Below, one piece after another: positions 7,456 through 16,500 of a DNA stretch of 35,328 nt (position 1 is its first letter; every line of letters begins with the position of its first letter). The stretch lies in NCBI GenBank assembly GCA_937927675.1, contig CALBSG010000149.1, forward strand, positions 1-35,328, read 5' to 3'. The notes beneath the pieces were generated by a model that made no database searches, was not told the DNA's origin, and was given only the letters and a program-made list of their open reading frames with translations. Position numbers and translations under genes: made by a program. The DNA comes from an uncultured Paracoccaceae bacterium. GTDB lineage: Bacteria > Pseudomonadota > Alphaproteobacteria > Rhodobacterales > Rhodobacteraceae.

Positions 7456-7965
7456 ATGACCAAATCGAAGAAGCCCGATTTCCGCCCGAACGAGTTCGTG
7501 GTGTACCCCGCGCATGGCGTGGGCAAAATCATGTCGATCGAGGAACAGGAAATCGCTGGTATCCATCTGGAACTGTTCGTGATTTCCTTTGAAAAGGACA
7601 AAATGACCCTGCGCGTTCCCACGCACAAGGCGACCGAGATCGGCATGCGTGCCCTGTCGGCCCCCGATGTGGTGTCGAAGGCGCTGGACACGCTGAAGGG
7701 CAAGGCCAAGGTGAAGCGCGCCATGTGGTCGCGCCGGGCGCAGGAATATGAACAGAAGATCAACTCGGGCGACCTGATGGCGATTGCCGAAGTTGTGCGC
7801 GATCTGCACCGCAACGACGATCAGCGCGAGCAATCCTATTCCGAGCGTCAACTCTACGAGGCTGCGCTGGAGCGTCTGACCCGTGAAGTCGCGGCCGTTT
7901 CGGGTGTGGACGAGGCCGGCGCACAGCGCAAGGTCGGCGATGTGCTGACCAGCCGCGCTGCCTGA
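7456..7965 (+). CDS. carD: CarD family transcriptional regulator
   Basis: A 169-residue CarD/CdnL protein. The N-terminal RNA-polymerase-interacting (Tudor-like) domain spans about residues 8-65 (FRPNEFVVYPAHGVGKIMSIEEQ, KMTLRVPTHKA), followed by the helical DNA-binding domain (AMWSRRAQEYEQKINSGDLMAIAEVVRDL). CarD binds the beta subunit and stabilises open complexes; in Rhodobacter sphaeroides it activates promoters lacking T at -7. ATG 7456 gives the usual MTKSKKPDFRPNEFV start; an in-frame ATG 54 codons upstream would add a Cys/Pro-rich stretch unlike the family. A strong terminator follows at 7988. Confidence 0.95.
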   Translation: MTKSKKPDFRPNEFVVYPAHGVGKIMSIEEQEIAGIHLELFVISFEKDKMTLRVPTHKATEIGMRALSAPDVVSKALDTLKGKAKVKRAMWSRRAQEYEQKINSGDLMAIAEVVRDLHRNDDQREQSYSERQLYEAALERLTREVAAVSGVDEAGAQRKVGDVLTSRAA

Positions 7966-7987
7966 TCCCTTTCACATCTACGTCAAG

Positions 7988-8012
7988 CGGCGGCCCTTTG
8001 GCCGCCGTTTTT
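7988..8012 (+). terminator. Rho-independent terminator of carD
   Basis: CGGCGGCC at 7988-7995 pairs with GGCCGCCG at 8000-8007 around a CTTT loop, followed by five Ts at 8008-8012. It ends the rightward carD transcript and touches the stop codon of the convergent cobS. Confidence 0.9.
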
Positions 8013-8770
8013 CATGGCAAAAGGGCGGTGGCCGCCGCCAGTGCGGCAATTTCGGTCAACACTTGAACTGCGCCCAGAACATCGCCGGTCTGTCCGCCGA
8101 TCTTGCTCCGCGCCACCTGCGACGCGGCCAGTGCCATCAGACCAACGACCAGCCCCAGCCCCAACGCGGCCCATCCCGTGATGGCCAGCGCCAGCAAGAG
8201 TGCCAGACCCGCCCCCACGACCGCCGCAGCCATTGGCGGCTTGCCATGTGCGGCCGCCAGCCCCCCCGCCCGCGCATTGGGTAGTGCTGCCATCACCAGC
8301 CCCATCGCCGCCCGCGACAGGATGGCAGGGATCAGGGCCAACCCACAGGCGCCGGCGCCCAAGAGCGTTGCAAGGGCTGACCACCGCATCAACAGCGCCA
8401 GACCCAACGCAATGCCGCCATAACTGCCGATCCGGCTGTCCTTCATGATCTCCAGCCGCCGGTCGCGGGTCTGTCCGCCCCAGAACCCATCCGCGCAATC
8501 GGCCAGACCGTCCTCGTGCAGACCGCCCGTCAAGGCGGACTGTACCGCAATCACCAAAGCGGCGGCGATGCCAATCGCCACGCCCGTGACCTGCAGCGCC
8601 GCCCCCAGCGAGAGCGCGATGCCCCCCACAACCGCCCCGACCAAGGGCCAGGCCCAGACGCCGCCGGGCCGGGGCGGGGTAAAGGGCACCGGAATTCGGG
8701 TCAAAAGACCAAAGCCGGAAAGGATGTCGCGGGCAATTGCGGGCAGTTGGTCGCGGATGGGCAGAGCCAT
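8012..8770 (-). CDS. cobS: Adenosylcobinamide-GDP ribazoletransferase (cobalamin synthase)
   Basis: A 252-residue inner-membrane protein of the CobS/CobV family, which joins adenosylcobinamide-GDP and alpha-ribazole in the last stage of cobalamin synthesis. The diagnostic segment LTGGLHEDGLADCADGFWGG lies near residues 81-100, followed by RDRRLEIMKDSRIGSYG. Several Ala/Leu/Gly-rich membrane helices precede and follow it. It is divergent from cobT across 70 bases, so the two nucleotide-loop genes probably share a control region; I see no cobalamin riboswitch in that short gap. Confidence 0.95.
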   Translation of the reverse strand: MALPIRDQLPAIARDILSGFGLLTRIPVPFTPPRPGGVWAWPLVGAVVGGIALSLGAALQVTGVAIGIAAALVIAVQSALTGGLHEDGLADCADGFWGGQTRDRRLEIMKDSRIGSYGGIALGLALLMRWSALATLLGAGACGLALIPAILSRAAMGLVMAALPNARAGGLAAAHGKPPMAAAVVGAGLALLLALAITGWAALGLGLVVGLMALAASQVARSKIGGQTGDVLGAVQVLTEIAALAAATALLP

Positions 8771-8840
8771 GTCTTTTCCAGTCTGGTCAAGGTCTGTGCC
8801 AACCGCTAGCCAAGAGGCGACCGACGATCAAGGATTTCCC

Positions 8841-9848
8841 ATGCCTGCCTTCACCTCTCTTGTCGAATTCGCTACCCTTCTGGCCAATGCCCCCGCCGCC
8901 GATGCCACCGCGCATCAGGCTGCCTCTGACCGCAACGGCCAGTTGACCAAACCGCCCGGTGCGCTGGGGCGTTTGGAAGACCTTGCCCTGTGGGTGGCCT
9001 CTTGGCAGGGCAATGGCCGCCCGGCGATCGTTGCGCCGCAAGTGCTGATCTTTGCGGGCAATCACGGCGTCTGCGCCCAAGGCGTTTCGGCCTTCCCGGC
9101 CGAGGTCACCGTTCAGATGGTGGCCAACTTCCAAGACGGCGGGGCGGCGATCAACCAGCTCTCCAAAGCCTTTGGCGCCACAATGGCGGTCCATGCGCTG
9201 GAGTTGGACCGGCCGACCGGCGATTTCACCCAAACGGCCGCGATGACCGAGGCGGAAACCGTGGCCGCGCTGCAAGCGGGCTGGAACGCGGTTGATCCCA
9301 AGGCCGATCTGCTGGTGGTTGGTGAAATGGGCATCGGCAATACCACGGTGGCCGCGGCCTTGGCGGCGGCGCTGCTGGGTGGTTCGGGCGCGGAATGGGT
9401 CGGACGTGGCACCGGCGTGGACAATGCCGGGCTTTCCCGCAAGGCGCGGGCGGTCGATGCCGGCTTGGCCCGTCATCCGGCCCGCGATCCGATGCAGGTG
9501 CTGGCCAACCTTGGCGGCCGCGAGATTGCCGCGATGGCCGGGGCCATGGCACGCGCGCGGGTCGCGCGCATCCCGCTGATTTTGGACGGCTTTATTGCCT
9601 GTTCCGCAGCTTTGGTGCTGCACGCCGTGACGCCGGCTGCGCTGGACCACGCGGTTGCGGGGCACCTGTCGGCAGAGGGGGCGCATGGCCGGTTGCTGGC
9701 AGCCCTTGGCAAAGAGCCGCTCTTGTCGATGGGGCTGCGGCTTGGCGAAGGGTCGGGCGCGGCCTTGGCGATTGGTATCGTCAAAGCGGCCGTCGCCTGT
9801 CATTCCGGCATGGCGACCTTTGCCGAGGCGGGCGTCTCCGAAGGCTGA
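8841..9848 (+). CDS. cobT: Nicotinate-nucleotide--dimethylbenzimidazole phosphoribosyltransferase
   Basis: A 335-residue enzyme that transfers phosphoribose from nicotinate mononucleotide to 5,6-dimethylbenzimidazole, giving alpha-ribazole phosphate. Recognisable parts are KPPGALGRLEDLALWVASWQ, FAGNHGVCAQGVSAFPAEVT, VGEMGIGNTTVAAAL and, near the end, RLGEGSGAAL with Glu303 as the likely catalytic base. ATG 8841 begins the normal MPAFTSLVEF start. Its product chain feeds the reaction of the divergent cobS. The last 49 bases overlap, on opposite strands, the 3' end of the kefB-like antiporter gene. Confidence 0.95.
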   Translation: MPAFTSLVEFATLLANAPAADATAHQAASDRNGQLTKPPGALGRLEDLALWVASWQGNGRPAIVAPQVLIFAGNHGVCAQGVSAFPAEVTVQMVANFQDGGAAINQLSKAFGATMAVHALELDRPTGDFTQTAAMTEAETVAALQAGWNAVDPKADLLVVGEMGIGNTTVAAALAAALLGGSGAEWVGRGTGVDNAGLSRKARAVDAGLARHPARDPMQVLANLGGREIAAMAGAMARARVARIPLILDGFIACSAALVLHAVTPAALDHAVAGHLSAEGAHGRLLAALGKEPLLSMGLRLGEGSGAALAIGIVKAAVACHSGMATFAEAGVSEG

Positions 9849-11812
9849 TCTTTTTCCGGTTCTACCGGCGGGGGATGCCCGCCGGGGCCGGGATGAACGC
9901 CCTGTTGTGCGGCATTCTCATCAGCCGCCATCGGGCGCACATCATAAAGCACGTCGATCAGCGCGGTTTCCAGATCCGCGTCCAACTGCTGGGCGCGGGC
10001 GATGTAAGCGGCGTTTTCATGCACAGGCTGGCCGGGCACCCAAAGTTCGGCCAGATCGCGCATCGCAGCGCGGTCGATGCGCCAATATGCCTGCGACAGC
10101 TTCGCGGCCTCATATTCCGAAAACCCCATGTTTTCCAAAACATAGCGCCCGGCGCGCACGCTTGAGTCAAAGGTTTCGCGCACCGTGTCATTGGCGCCCG
10201 CCTGATAAAGTTCATAGACATGCACCCGGTCCACCGCGCGAGCGACGATATGAATGTCCGGGCGCGCCTGACGGGCATAGCGCACGATATTGGTCGCATT
10301 CACCCGGTCATCCACCGTCACCACCAGAACCTGTGCGGTGCCAAGCCCGGCGGCTTGCAGCAATTCGGGGCGCGACGGATCGCCGAAAAAGCCCTTCACC
10401 CCAAAACGCCGCATGGTTTCAATGGTTTGCATGTCGCTGTCCAAAACCACGGTCGGGATGCCCGAGGTGCGGACCAGCCGGTTCACCACCTGACCGAACC
10501 GCCCGATCCCGGCAATCAACACCCGGCCGGTTTCGTCGATGGGGTCGGGTGCGCGGTCAGGAAGACGGCGCGAGAAGCGGCGGGCCAGTTGTTCTTGCGC
10601 GATGAACAACAGTGGCGTCAGCAGCATCGACAGGCTGATGACCAGCAGAGACATCTGCCCCGCAGCCAAGGGCAGCGCCCCTTCGGAGCGGGCAAAGGAC
10701 ACGATGAGAAAGCCAAACTCGCCCGCCTGTGCCAGCCCCAGCGAAAACAGCCAGCGATCCTTGCCGCGCAGCCGGAAGGCAAAGGACAACGCCATCAGGA
10801 CAAAGGCCTTTGTCATGATCAGCCCCAGTGTCAGACCCAAGACCACGAAAGGCTCGCGCGCCAGCATGGCAAAGTTGATGCCGACGCCGACGGTCATGAA
10901 AAACAGCCCCAACAACAACCCCTTGAAGGGTTTCAGGTCTGCCTCAAGCTGGTGGCGAAATTCCGAGTTGGCCAGAACCACGCCGGCCACAAAGGTGCCA
11001 AGGGCAGGCGAGAGGCCGACCAGCATCATCAAAAAGGCGATACCCAACACCATCAGAAGCGAGATGAAGGTCGACATCTCAGGCAGTTTGGCGGCATGGA
11101 CGAAGCGAAAGATCGGACGGCTCAGGTAGTGACCGGCCAGCACGATGGCGACCACGGTGGCCAACGTCAGCGCAGTGGCCGCCCAACCCGGCAGCGTCTG
11201 GATCAACGTCACCAGGGGGTCGGCGGCGTTCTCGGCTTGGGTGGCGGGGTCTTCGGGATTGGTTATGCCGATGATACTGGCATCAAAGGACACCGTCTCG
11301 GGCAGGGCCAAGAGCGGGATCACCGCCAGCATCGGGATCACGGCGATATCCTGCGTCAGCAACACCGAAAAGGCAGACCGTCCGCCCGGCGTCCGCATCA
11401 GGTTCTTTTCCGTCAGCGTTTGCAACACGATAGCGGTCGATGACAGCGCGCCCAACATGCCGCAGATCACCGCCACCGACACGCTGGTGCCCAAGGCAAA
11501 AAGCCCGCCCCCCAGCGCCAGTGCGGTCAGCACCACCTGCGCACCGCCCATGCCCAAAAGCTTGTGCCGCATGTCCCACAGGCTGCGCGGTTCCAACTCC
11601 AGCCCGATCAGAAACAGCATGAGAACGACGCCAAATTCGGCAAAATGCTGCAGATCGGCGGTTTCGGCGCCCGCCAAGCCAAAGATCGGCCCCAAGAGGA
11701 TGCCTGCCGCCAGATAGCCCAAGACCGATCCCAGACCCGCGCGCACGGCCAAAGGCACCACCAAAACCGCAGTGCCAAGATAAAGCGAGGCGTGAAGCAG
11801 AAAGTTTTCCAT
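9800..11812 (-). CDS. CPA2 family monovalent cation:proton antiporter, KefB/KefC-like
   Basis: A 670-residue inner-membrane protein. Residues 1 to about 410 form the Na+/H+ exchanger fold, with about 12 hydrophobic segments and family motifs GYLAAGILLGP, GVVLMLFLIGLEL and LLTQDIAVIPML. A cytoplasmic RCK/TrkA-N domain starts near residue 429 (RVLIAGIGRFGQVVNRLV) and carries the NAD-binding glycine pattern and GDPSRPELLQAAGL. Members exchange K+ or Na+ for protons and are gated by nucleotides or glutathione conjugates. No KefF/KefG partner is visible. The Pro/Glu-rich tail (~45 residues) is encoded in the region overlapping cobT. The Lrp gene lies 6 bases upstream, so both are probably one transcript. 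Confidence 0.9.
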   Translation of the reverse strand: MENFLLHASLYLGTAVLVVPLAVRAGLGSVLGYLAAGILLGPIFGLAGAETADLQHFAEFGVVLMLFLIGLELEPRSLWDMRHKLLGMGGAQVVLTALALGGGLFALGTSVSVAVICGMLGALSSTAIVLQTLTEKNLMRTPGGRSAFSVLLTQDIAVIPMLAVIPLLALPETVSFDASIIGITNPEDPATQAENAADPLVTLIQTLPGWAATALTLATVVAIVLAGHYLSRPIFRFVHAAKLPEMSTFISLLMVLGIAFLMMLVGLSPALGTFVAGVVLANSEFRHQLEADLKPFKGLLLGLFFMTVGVGINFAMLAREPFVVLGLTLGLIMTKAFVLMALSFAFRLRGKDRWLFSLGLAQAGEFGFLIVSFARSEGALPLAAGQMSLLVISLSMLLTPLLFIAQEQLARRFSRRLPDRAPDPIDETGRVLIAGIGRFGQVVNRLVRTSGIPTVVLDSDMQTIETMRRFGVKGFFGDPSRPELLQAAGLGTAQVLVVTVDDRVNATNIVRYARQARPDIHIVARAVDRVHVYELYQAGANDTVRETFDSSVRAGRYVLENMGFSEYEAAKLSQAYWRIDRAAMRDLAELWVPGQPVHENAAYIARAQQLDADLETALIDVLYDVRPMAADENAAQQGVHPGPGGHPPPVEPEKDQPSETPASAKVAMPE

Positions 11813-11818
11813 CAGAAC

Positions 11819-12274
11819 TCAGATCGGCAGGGGGGCATCGGGTTTCAGCTGATCCATGACGATCTGGCTTTGAACGCGGGCAACAGCGGGGTGGGGCAAC
11901 AGCCGGTCGTGGATCAGCCGGTTCAGTGCCGGCAGATCGGCGCACCAGACGCGCAACAGATAATCGGCCTCGCCGGTCAGGGTCCAGGCGCTGATGACCT
12001 CGGGCAGGGTGGCGATCAGGCTGGAAAAGCTGCGGGCGGGTTCAGGATCGTGGCGGGCGAATTGCACCTGCACAAAGGCCTGCACCGTCAGCCCGACACG
12101 GGCCGGGTTCAGCCGGGCGGCATAGCCGATGACAAAGCCCTCGGCCTCCAGCCGTTGACGGCGCCGCGCGGCCTGAGAGGGCGACAGGTTCAGGGCCTCG
12201 CCCAGATCCTGCGCGGTCAACATCGCATTGGCCTGCAAAAGCGCAAGCAATCGGGAATCAGTGGCGTCCAGCAT
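11819..12274 (-). CDS. Lrp/AsnC family transcriptional regulator
   Basis: A 151-residue regulator: winged HTH at residues 1-55 (MLDATDSRLLALLQANAMLT, LNLSPSQAARRRQRLEAEGFV) and a RAM/AsnC ligand domain (FVQVQFARHDPE, VISAWTLTGEADYLLRVWCADL). ATG 12274 gives the standard start; an in-frame ATG 30 codons upstream would add a basic stretch foreign to the family. It is divergent from hppD across 130 bases. Lrp-type proteins often control an adjacent divergent amino-acid gene, so regulation of tyrosine catabolism is plausible (inference). Confidence 0.92.
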   Translation of the reverse strand: MLDATDSRLLALLQANAMLTAQDLGEALNLSPSQAARRRQRLEAEGFVIGYAARLNPARVGLTVQAFVQVQFARHDPEPARSFSSLIATLPEVISAWTLTGEADYLLRVWCADLPALNRLIHDRLLPHPAVARVQSQIVMDQLKPDAPLPI

Positions 12275-12304
12275 GCGGATTTGTCGCGCTTTGAGGGGGT
12301 TCGC

Positions 12305-12317
12305 CGCGATATTCGCG
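12305..12317. promoter_or_regulatory. Candidate operator dyad between lrp-type gene and hppD
   Basis: CGCGA at 12305-12309 and TCGCG at 12313-12317 form a 5-base dyad around TAT in the divergent intergenic region. Size and location suit an Lrp/AsnC half-site, but short GC-rich dyads also arise by chance. Confidence 0.3.
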
Positions 12318-12404
12318 CGTATGGACCTGAGTTTCAAGCGAAGAACGCGCAAAAGGCGCATCATTTCTGCGTTATCCTATACGGGCGCAACAGGGAGGTT
12401 CGCC

Positions 12405-13499
12405 ATGGGTCCGTTTCCACATTCCGCACCGAAAGCCGCGATTTCCGCTGAAAATCCGGCGGGCACCGATGGCTTTGAATTCGTCGAATTCGCCCATCCT
12501 GAACCGCAAGAGCTGCGCGATCTTTTTGCGCGTATGGGCTTTGTGCTGACCGCCCGTCACAAGACGCGCGAGATCGAACTTTGGCAGCAAGGCGATGTCA
12601 CCTACATCCTGAACAATGATCCGGGCAGCCATGCCGCGCGCTTTGTTGCCGAACACGGGCCTTGTGCGCCGTCGATGGGCTGGCGCGTGGTGGATGCGGC
12701 CCATGCCTTTGCCCATGCGGTGGCAAAAGGGGCGCTACCCTATGAGGGTTCCGACAAGACGCTGGATGTGCCCGCGATTGTTGGCATTGGGGGCAGCCTG
12801 ATCTATTTTGTCGATCAATACGGTGAAGGTCGTCATCCCTACACCGCCTTTGACTTCGTGCAACCGGCCAAGCCCAAAGGCGTCGGCTTCCACTATCTCG
12901 ATCACCTGACCCATAACGTCCACAAGGGCAATATGGACACCTGGTTCAATTTCTACAGCGGCATTTTCGGGTTCAAACAAATCCGCTTTTTCGACATCGA
13001 AGGCAAGTTTACCGGGCTTTACAGCCGGGCGCTGACCTCGCCTTGCGGCCGCATCCGGATCCCGGTGAACGAAGACCGTGGTGAGACGGGGCAGATCGTC
13101 GAATATCTGAAACGCTACAAGGGCGAGGGCATCCAGCACATCGCGGTGGGCTGTGACGACATCTACACTGCCACCGACGAGATTGCCGCGCGTGGCCTGA
13201 AATTCATGCCAAAACCGCCGATGGCCTATTACGAACTGTCGAAAACCCGCGTGGCGGGGCATGAGGAACCGCTCGACCGTCTGGCCAAACATGGCATCCT
13301 GATCGACGGTGAGGGCGTGGTGGATGGCGGCGAAACCCGCATCCTGTTGCAGATTTTCTCGAAAACCGTGATCGGCCCGATCTTCTTTGAGTTCATCCAG
13401 CGCAAAGGCGACGATGGCTTTGGCGAGGGCAACTTCAAGGCGCTGTTTGAATCGATCGAACAGGATCAGATCGAACGCGGCGTGTTCGCGGCGCAGTAA
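12405..13499 (+). CDS. hppD: 4-hydroxyphenylpyruvate dioxygenase
   Basis: A 364-residue non-haem iron dioxygenase converting 4-hydroxyphenylpyruvate to homogentisate in tyrosine degradation. It has two vicinal-oxygen-chelate halves. The iron ligands are visible in the C-terminal half: His167 in DHLTHNV, His245 in GIQHIAVG and Glu329 in FFEFIQRKGD. The C-terminal lid GFGEGNFKALFESIE is intact. GGGAGG at 12393-12398 lies seven bases before ATG 12405. Homogentisate dioxygenase is not in the window. It is divergent from the Lrp/AsnC gene, its likely regulator. Confidence 0.96.
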   Translation: MGPFPHSAPKAAISAENPAGTDGFEFVEFAHPEPQELRDLFARMGFVLTARHKTREIELWQQGDVTYILNNDPGSHAARFVAEHGPCAPSMGWRVVDAAHAFAHAVAKGALPYEGSDKTLDVPAIVGIGGSLIYFVDQYGEGRHPYTAFDFVQPAKPKGVGFHYLDHLTHNVHKGNMDTWFNFYSGIFGFKQIRFFDIEGKFTGLYSRALTSPCGRIRIPVNEDRGETGQIVEYLKRYKGEGIQHIAVGCDDIYTATDEIAARGLKFMPKPPMAYYELSKTRVAGHEEPLDRLAKHGILIDGEGVVDGGETRILLQIFSKTVIGPIFFEFIQRKGDDGFGEGNFKALFESIEQDQIERGVFAAQ

Positions 13500-13508
13500 G
13501 CGTGCCTT

Positions 13509-13537
13509 CCCCGGGCCGGGGTCAACCCGGCGCGGGG
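13509..13537. terminator. GC-rich hairpin between convergent hppD and the large membrane protein gene
   Basis: CCCCG-G-GCCGGG at 13509-13520 pairs with CCCGGC-G-CGGGG at 13526-13537 around GTCAA, with one internal mismatch. No T-run follows on either strand, so intrinsic termination is uncertain, but it is the only strong structure in the 40-base convergent gap. Confidence 0.5.
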
Positions 13538-13539
13538 GC

Positions 13540-16500
13540 TTATCCCTTTGGCAGCGACAGCGTCAGCAGACGCGCGCCTTTTTGATAGCGAACCTCGGTG
13601 GCCGTGATGGCCTGAATTCGCCCGCCATCGACGCTGTCACCCACCTTTACCTTCTTGTACCGCCCACCTGCCGTGCGCACCATCGCATAGCGTTTTGAGG
13701 GCGTGCCATAGACCCCGATCAGCGCGGTCTTGTCGAGATTGAGCGCGTTCTTGAAGGTGGCCTGTTTGGCAACGCCACCTTTTGATCCGCCGCTTGGGGC
13801 GCTGGCCAGGTCCGGTTCTTCATCCGCCTCTTCTTCGCTCCGCTCGCGGCCGCTGGTCTGTTTGGGCGGCTTGTTCGACATGATCGTGGGCGCAGGCGGC
13901 TCGGTCTGCGGGCGGGCTTCCGGGGTGGGTGTCTTGACCACTTGGCTTGCGGTCTGAACCTCGGGCTGCGGTTCGGGTTCGGGAGAGGGTTCGGGCATGC
14001 GGATTGCTGCCGCAACGGCAGCTTCGACCGAACGGCTCAGATCCGCCGGGCGCGGGGCCGGGCGACGCGAAATCGCAACGGCAAGCGGGCTGCCGGGGGC
14101 ATTGGCCACCATGGCCTCTGCCTGCGCGGCAAGACTGGCAGCAGCCGAGGCTTTGGCGGCATTGACCGCTTCACCAGCAGCGAGAACCGCCTCGGGGCGC
14201 GCCATGGGGCGCTTGCCGACGAGGCGGTTGTCGATGACGGCGGGGGCTTCGTTCAGTTCGACCGGGGCGACCAGACCCTCGGGGCGGGCTTTGGGACGGG
14301 CGCCGGCAAGGGCGGGGTCGGCAAAGGTCGGCGCGGCGGCGCTGTCGGGCGTGGTGATGGCATCGGGCGTTGCAGAGGCGACCGGCGTGGGGCGCGCAGG
14401 CGGCACACGCGGCGGCTTGCCCGCAACAAGACGAACGCCCTCCGGCGTGATGATGCCTTCGGGCGTTGGGACGATCATGCCTTTTGTGTCGAACTGATAC
14501 ACCGTGCCAAAGGGGGGCGGCGCGGCTTGGGTCGTTGGCAAGGGGTCGCCCTGTGCCACAGCCTCGGGCGGATCAAGCGGGCTTGGCACCGTGGGGACCG
14601 GGTCTTTTGCGGCCAGCACGATATTGTCCGCCGCAGAAACCGCCACCGGGGCGGCAGCGCTGGCCAAGGCAGTCTCTGCGGGCTCTGGTGTCTGCGGGGC
14701 GGGCAGATCGCTTTGGTCGGCGGCAGCAACCTCGTCGCTTACCGCCTCGGATGCAGGTTGCGCGCTGTCTGGCAGGGCCTGTTCGGCCTCGGGCAGCGCC
14801 GCAGTCTCATCGGCGGCCATCTCGTCCAGCATCACGCCATCGGCCAGCATTTCGTCTTCTGGCGCGGGCACGGTGCTGTCTGCCGCGGCAAACTCGGTCG
14901 CGTCTGTACCACCCGAGCGGAAGGCCAGCGTCGTCGAATAGGCGGCAATCACCGCCAGAACCAAGAGCAGGATCGCCACAAGGATCAGACCCAGATGGCG
15001 CGGCTTGCCACGCACTGGTGTCCGGCCCGCGCCGATGCCCTTTTCAAGCGCAGAGGCGCGTTTTGCGACCGCCGCGGGTTTGTCCGCCGCGTTACCCTCC
15101 GCCTGCGTCGTCTGGGCTGGCCGCGGGATTTGCACTTTTTTCTTGCCACCCGTTAGACCGGGGGCACCCACCAGCGCACCAAGCCCGCGCAAGCCTTTGT
15201 TTTCGCGGCTTGCTGGCTGGTTCACGGCCGTAGGCCGGTCGACCATCGGCCGTTCGGCGCGCGGTGCTGCGGGGGGCAGCGGTTTGGCAATCGCGGGGCG
15301 TGCCACCATGGGGCGCGGCGGGGCGCTGAGTTTCGGACCACCGCCCAGATCGGCCGAAGCCCGGCGGCTGGCAAAGCCCATCGAGGGGCTGAAACCGGGG
15401 GCGGGCGGCAGATCATCCAGCACGGCATCATCCGAGACGAGCGGCTTGGCCGAAAGGCCGGGCTTGGCAGCCTCCTCCTCCTCGACATCCAAGGCCATCG
15501 GCGCCTCATCAGCCGCCGGGGGGATTTGCCGCGCCGGTGTCAGATCGGCCGGCGGGGGCGCGACCGAAGAGGCGCTTTGCGGCTTGCCCCAGAAATCCTG
15601 CCCGCGGCGTTCTTTCGGCTTTGGGACCGGATCGCGGGGGGCCGGATCACGCGGTGCGGGCGCGCGGATGGCCTGCGAGGGCGGGGCTTCGTCATCGGCA
15701 AGGCCAAAGAGCGACTGCTGGCGGGCAGGCGGCAGGTCGTCGTCTTGCGTGATAAAGCTGACGTCTGGGCTGGCTTCTGGCGCGTCTTCGGGCAGATCAG
15801 CCGGTTGATCTTCGGGCAGCTCGTCGAATTCAGGGTCCGATCCCGCGACATCTTCGGGCAGCGGCGCCTCTTCTGGCAGCGGCGCGTCGGGCTGTTGCGG
15901 TTCGGGGGCAAGGTCGGGTTCCGGCGCGACCGGATCGGCTGGCGCAGGCACATTCTCCGGCTCGGGTTCCGGTTGCGGCTCTGGCGCGGCGGGAATTTCC
16001 ACCTCGGGCGGTGCCGCGGGCGCTTCGGCCTGCATTCGGGTGACCACATTGACCTGTTCGGCGTCGCGCTCGACCACCTCGCCATCGGCCAACAAGCTGG
16101 CCGCATGCGAGGTCGGGCCGAACCACGGCTCGGCGGCAAAGCCCGATGCAGGGGCGGCAACGAAAGACACCGGGTTGAAACGATGTTCGGCGGCAAAGGC
16201 CTCAGCCTCGGCCAGACTTTCCCGCGCGATCACCGCAACCCGCACCTCGCCACCGAGGTCTTCCCAGTCAAACACCAGGTCGTCCACGGGGTAGGGGGTT
16301 CGCCCCTCCAACGCGGCACGGATCTGCACGACACGCGTGGCATCGTCGGGACCGGGCGCCTCCAGCGTGGTGAACAAGATCTGATCATCCGGCAAGATCA
16401 GCTTGGTCGCCACCCCGCGGGGGCTTAGACCAAGGGCCGTAGAGCGCAGGTACCCCAGCGCGGCCGGCATGTCGGGATCATCAAAGGCGACGCGGCCCAC

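Noticed and set aside
8771..8840. Possible cobalamin riboswitch between cobS and cobT
   Set aside because: The 70-base gap is too short for a cobalamin riboswitch and lacks the B12-box.
10220..11443. A 407-codon plus-strand open frame opposite the kefB-like gene
   Set aside because: His/Gln/Arg-rich composition typical of antisense reading of a membrane-protein gene; no ribosome site or family match.
12478..12493. Repeated GAATTCGTCGAATTCG inside hppD
   Set aside because: It encodes the in-frame EFVEFA of the conserved N-terminal domain and is a coincidence of coding sequence.
13942..15156. A 404-codon plus-strand open frame opposite the large Pro/Ala-rich protein
   Set aside because: Gly/Arg-rich translation is the expected complement of Pro/Ala codons; not a gene.
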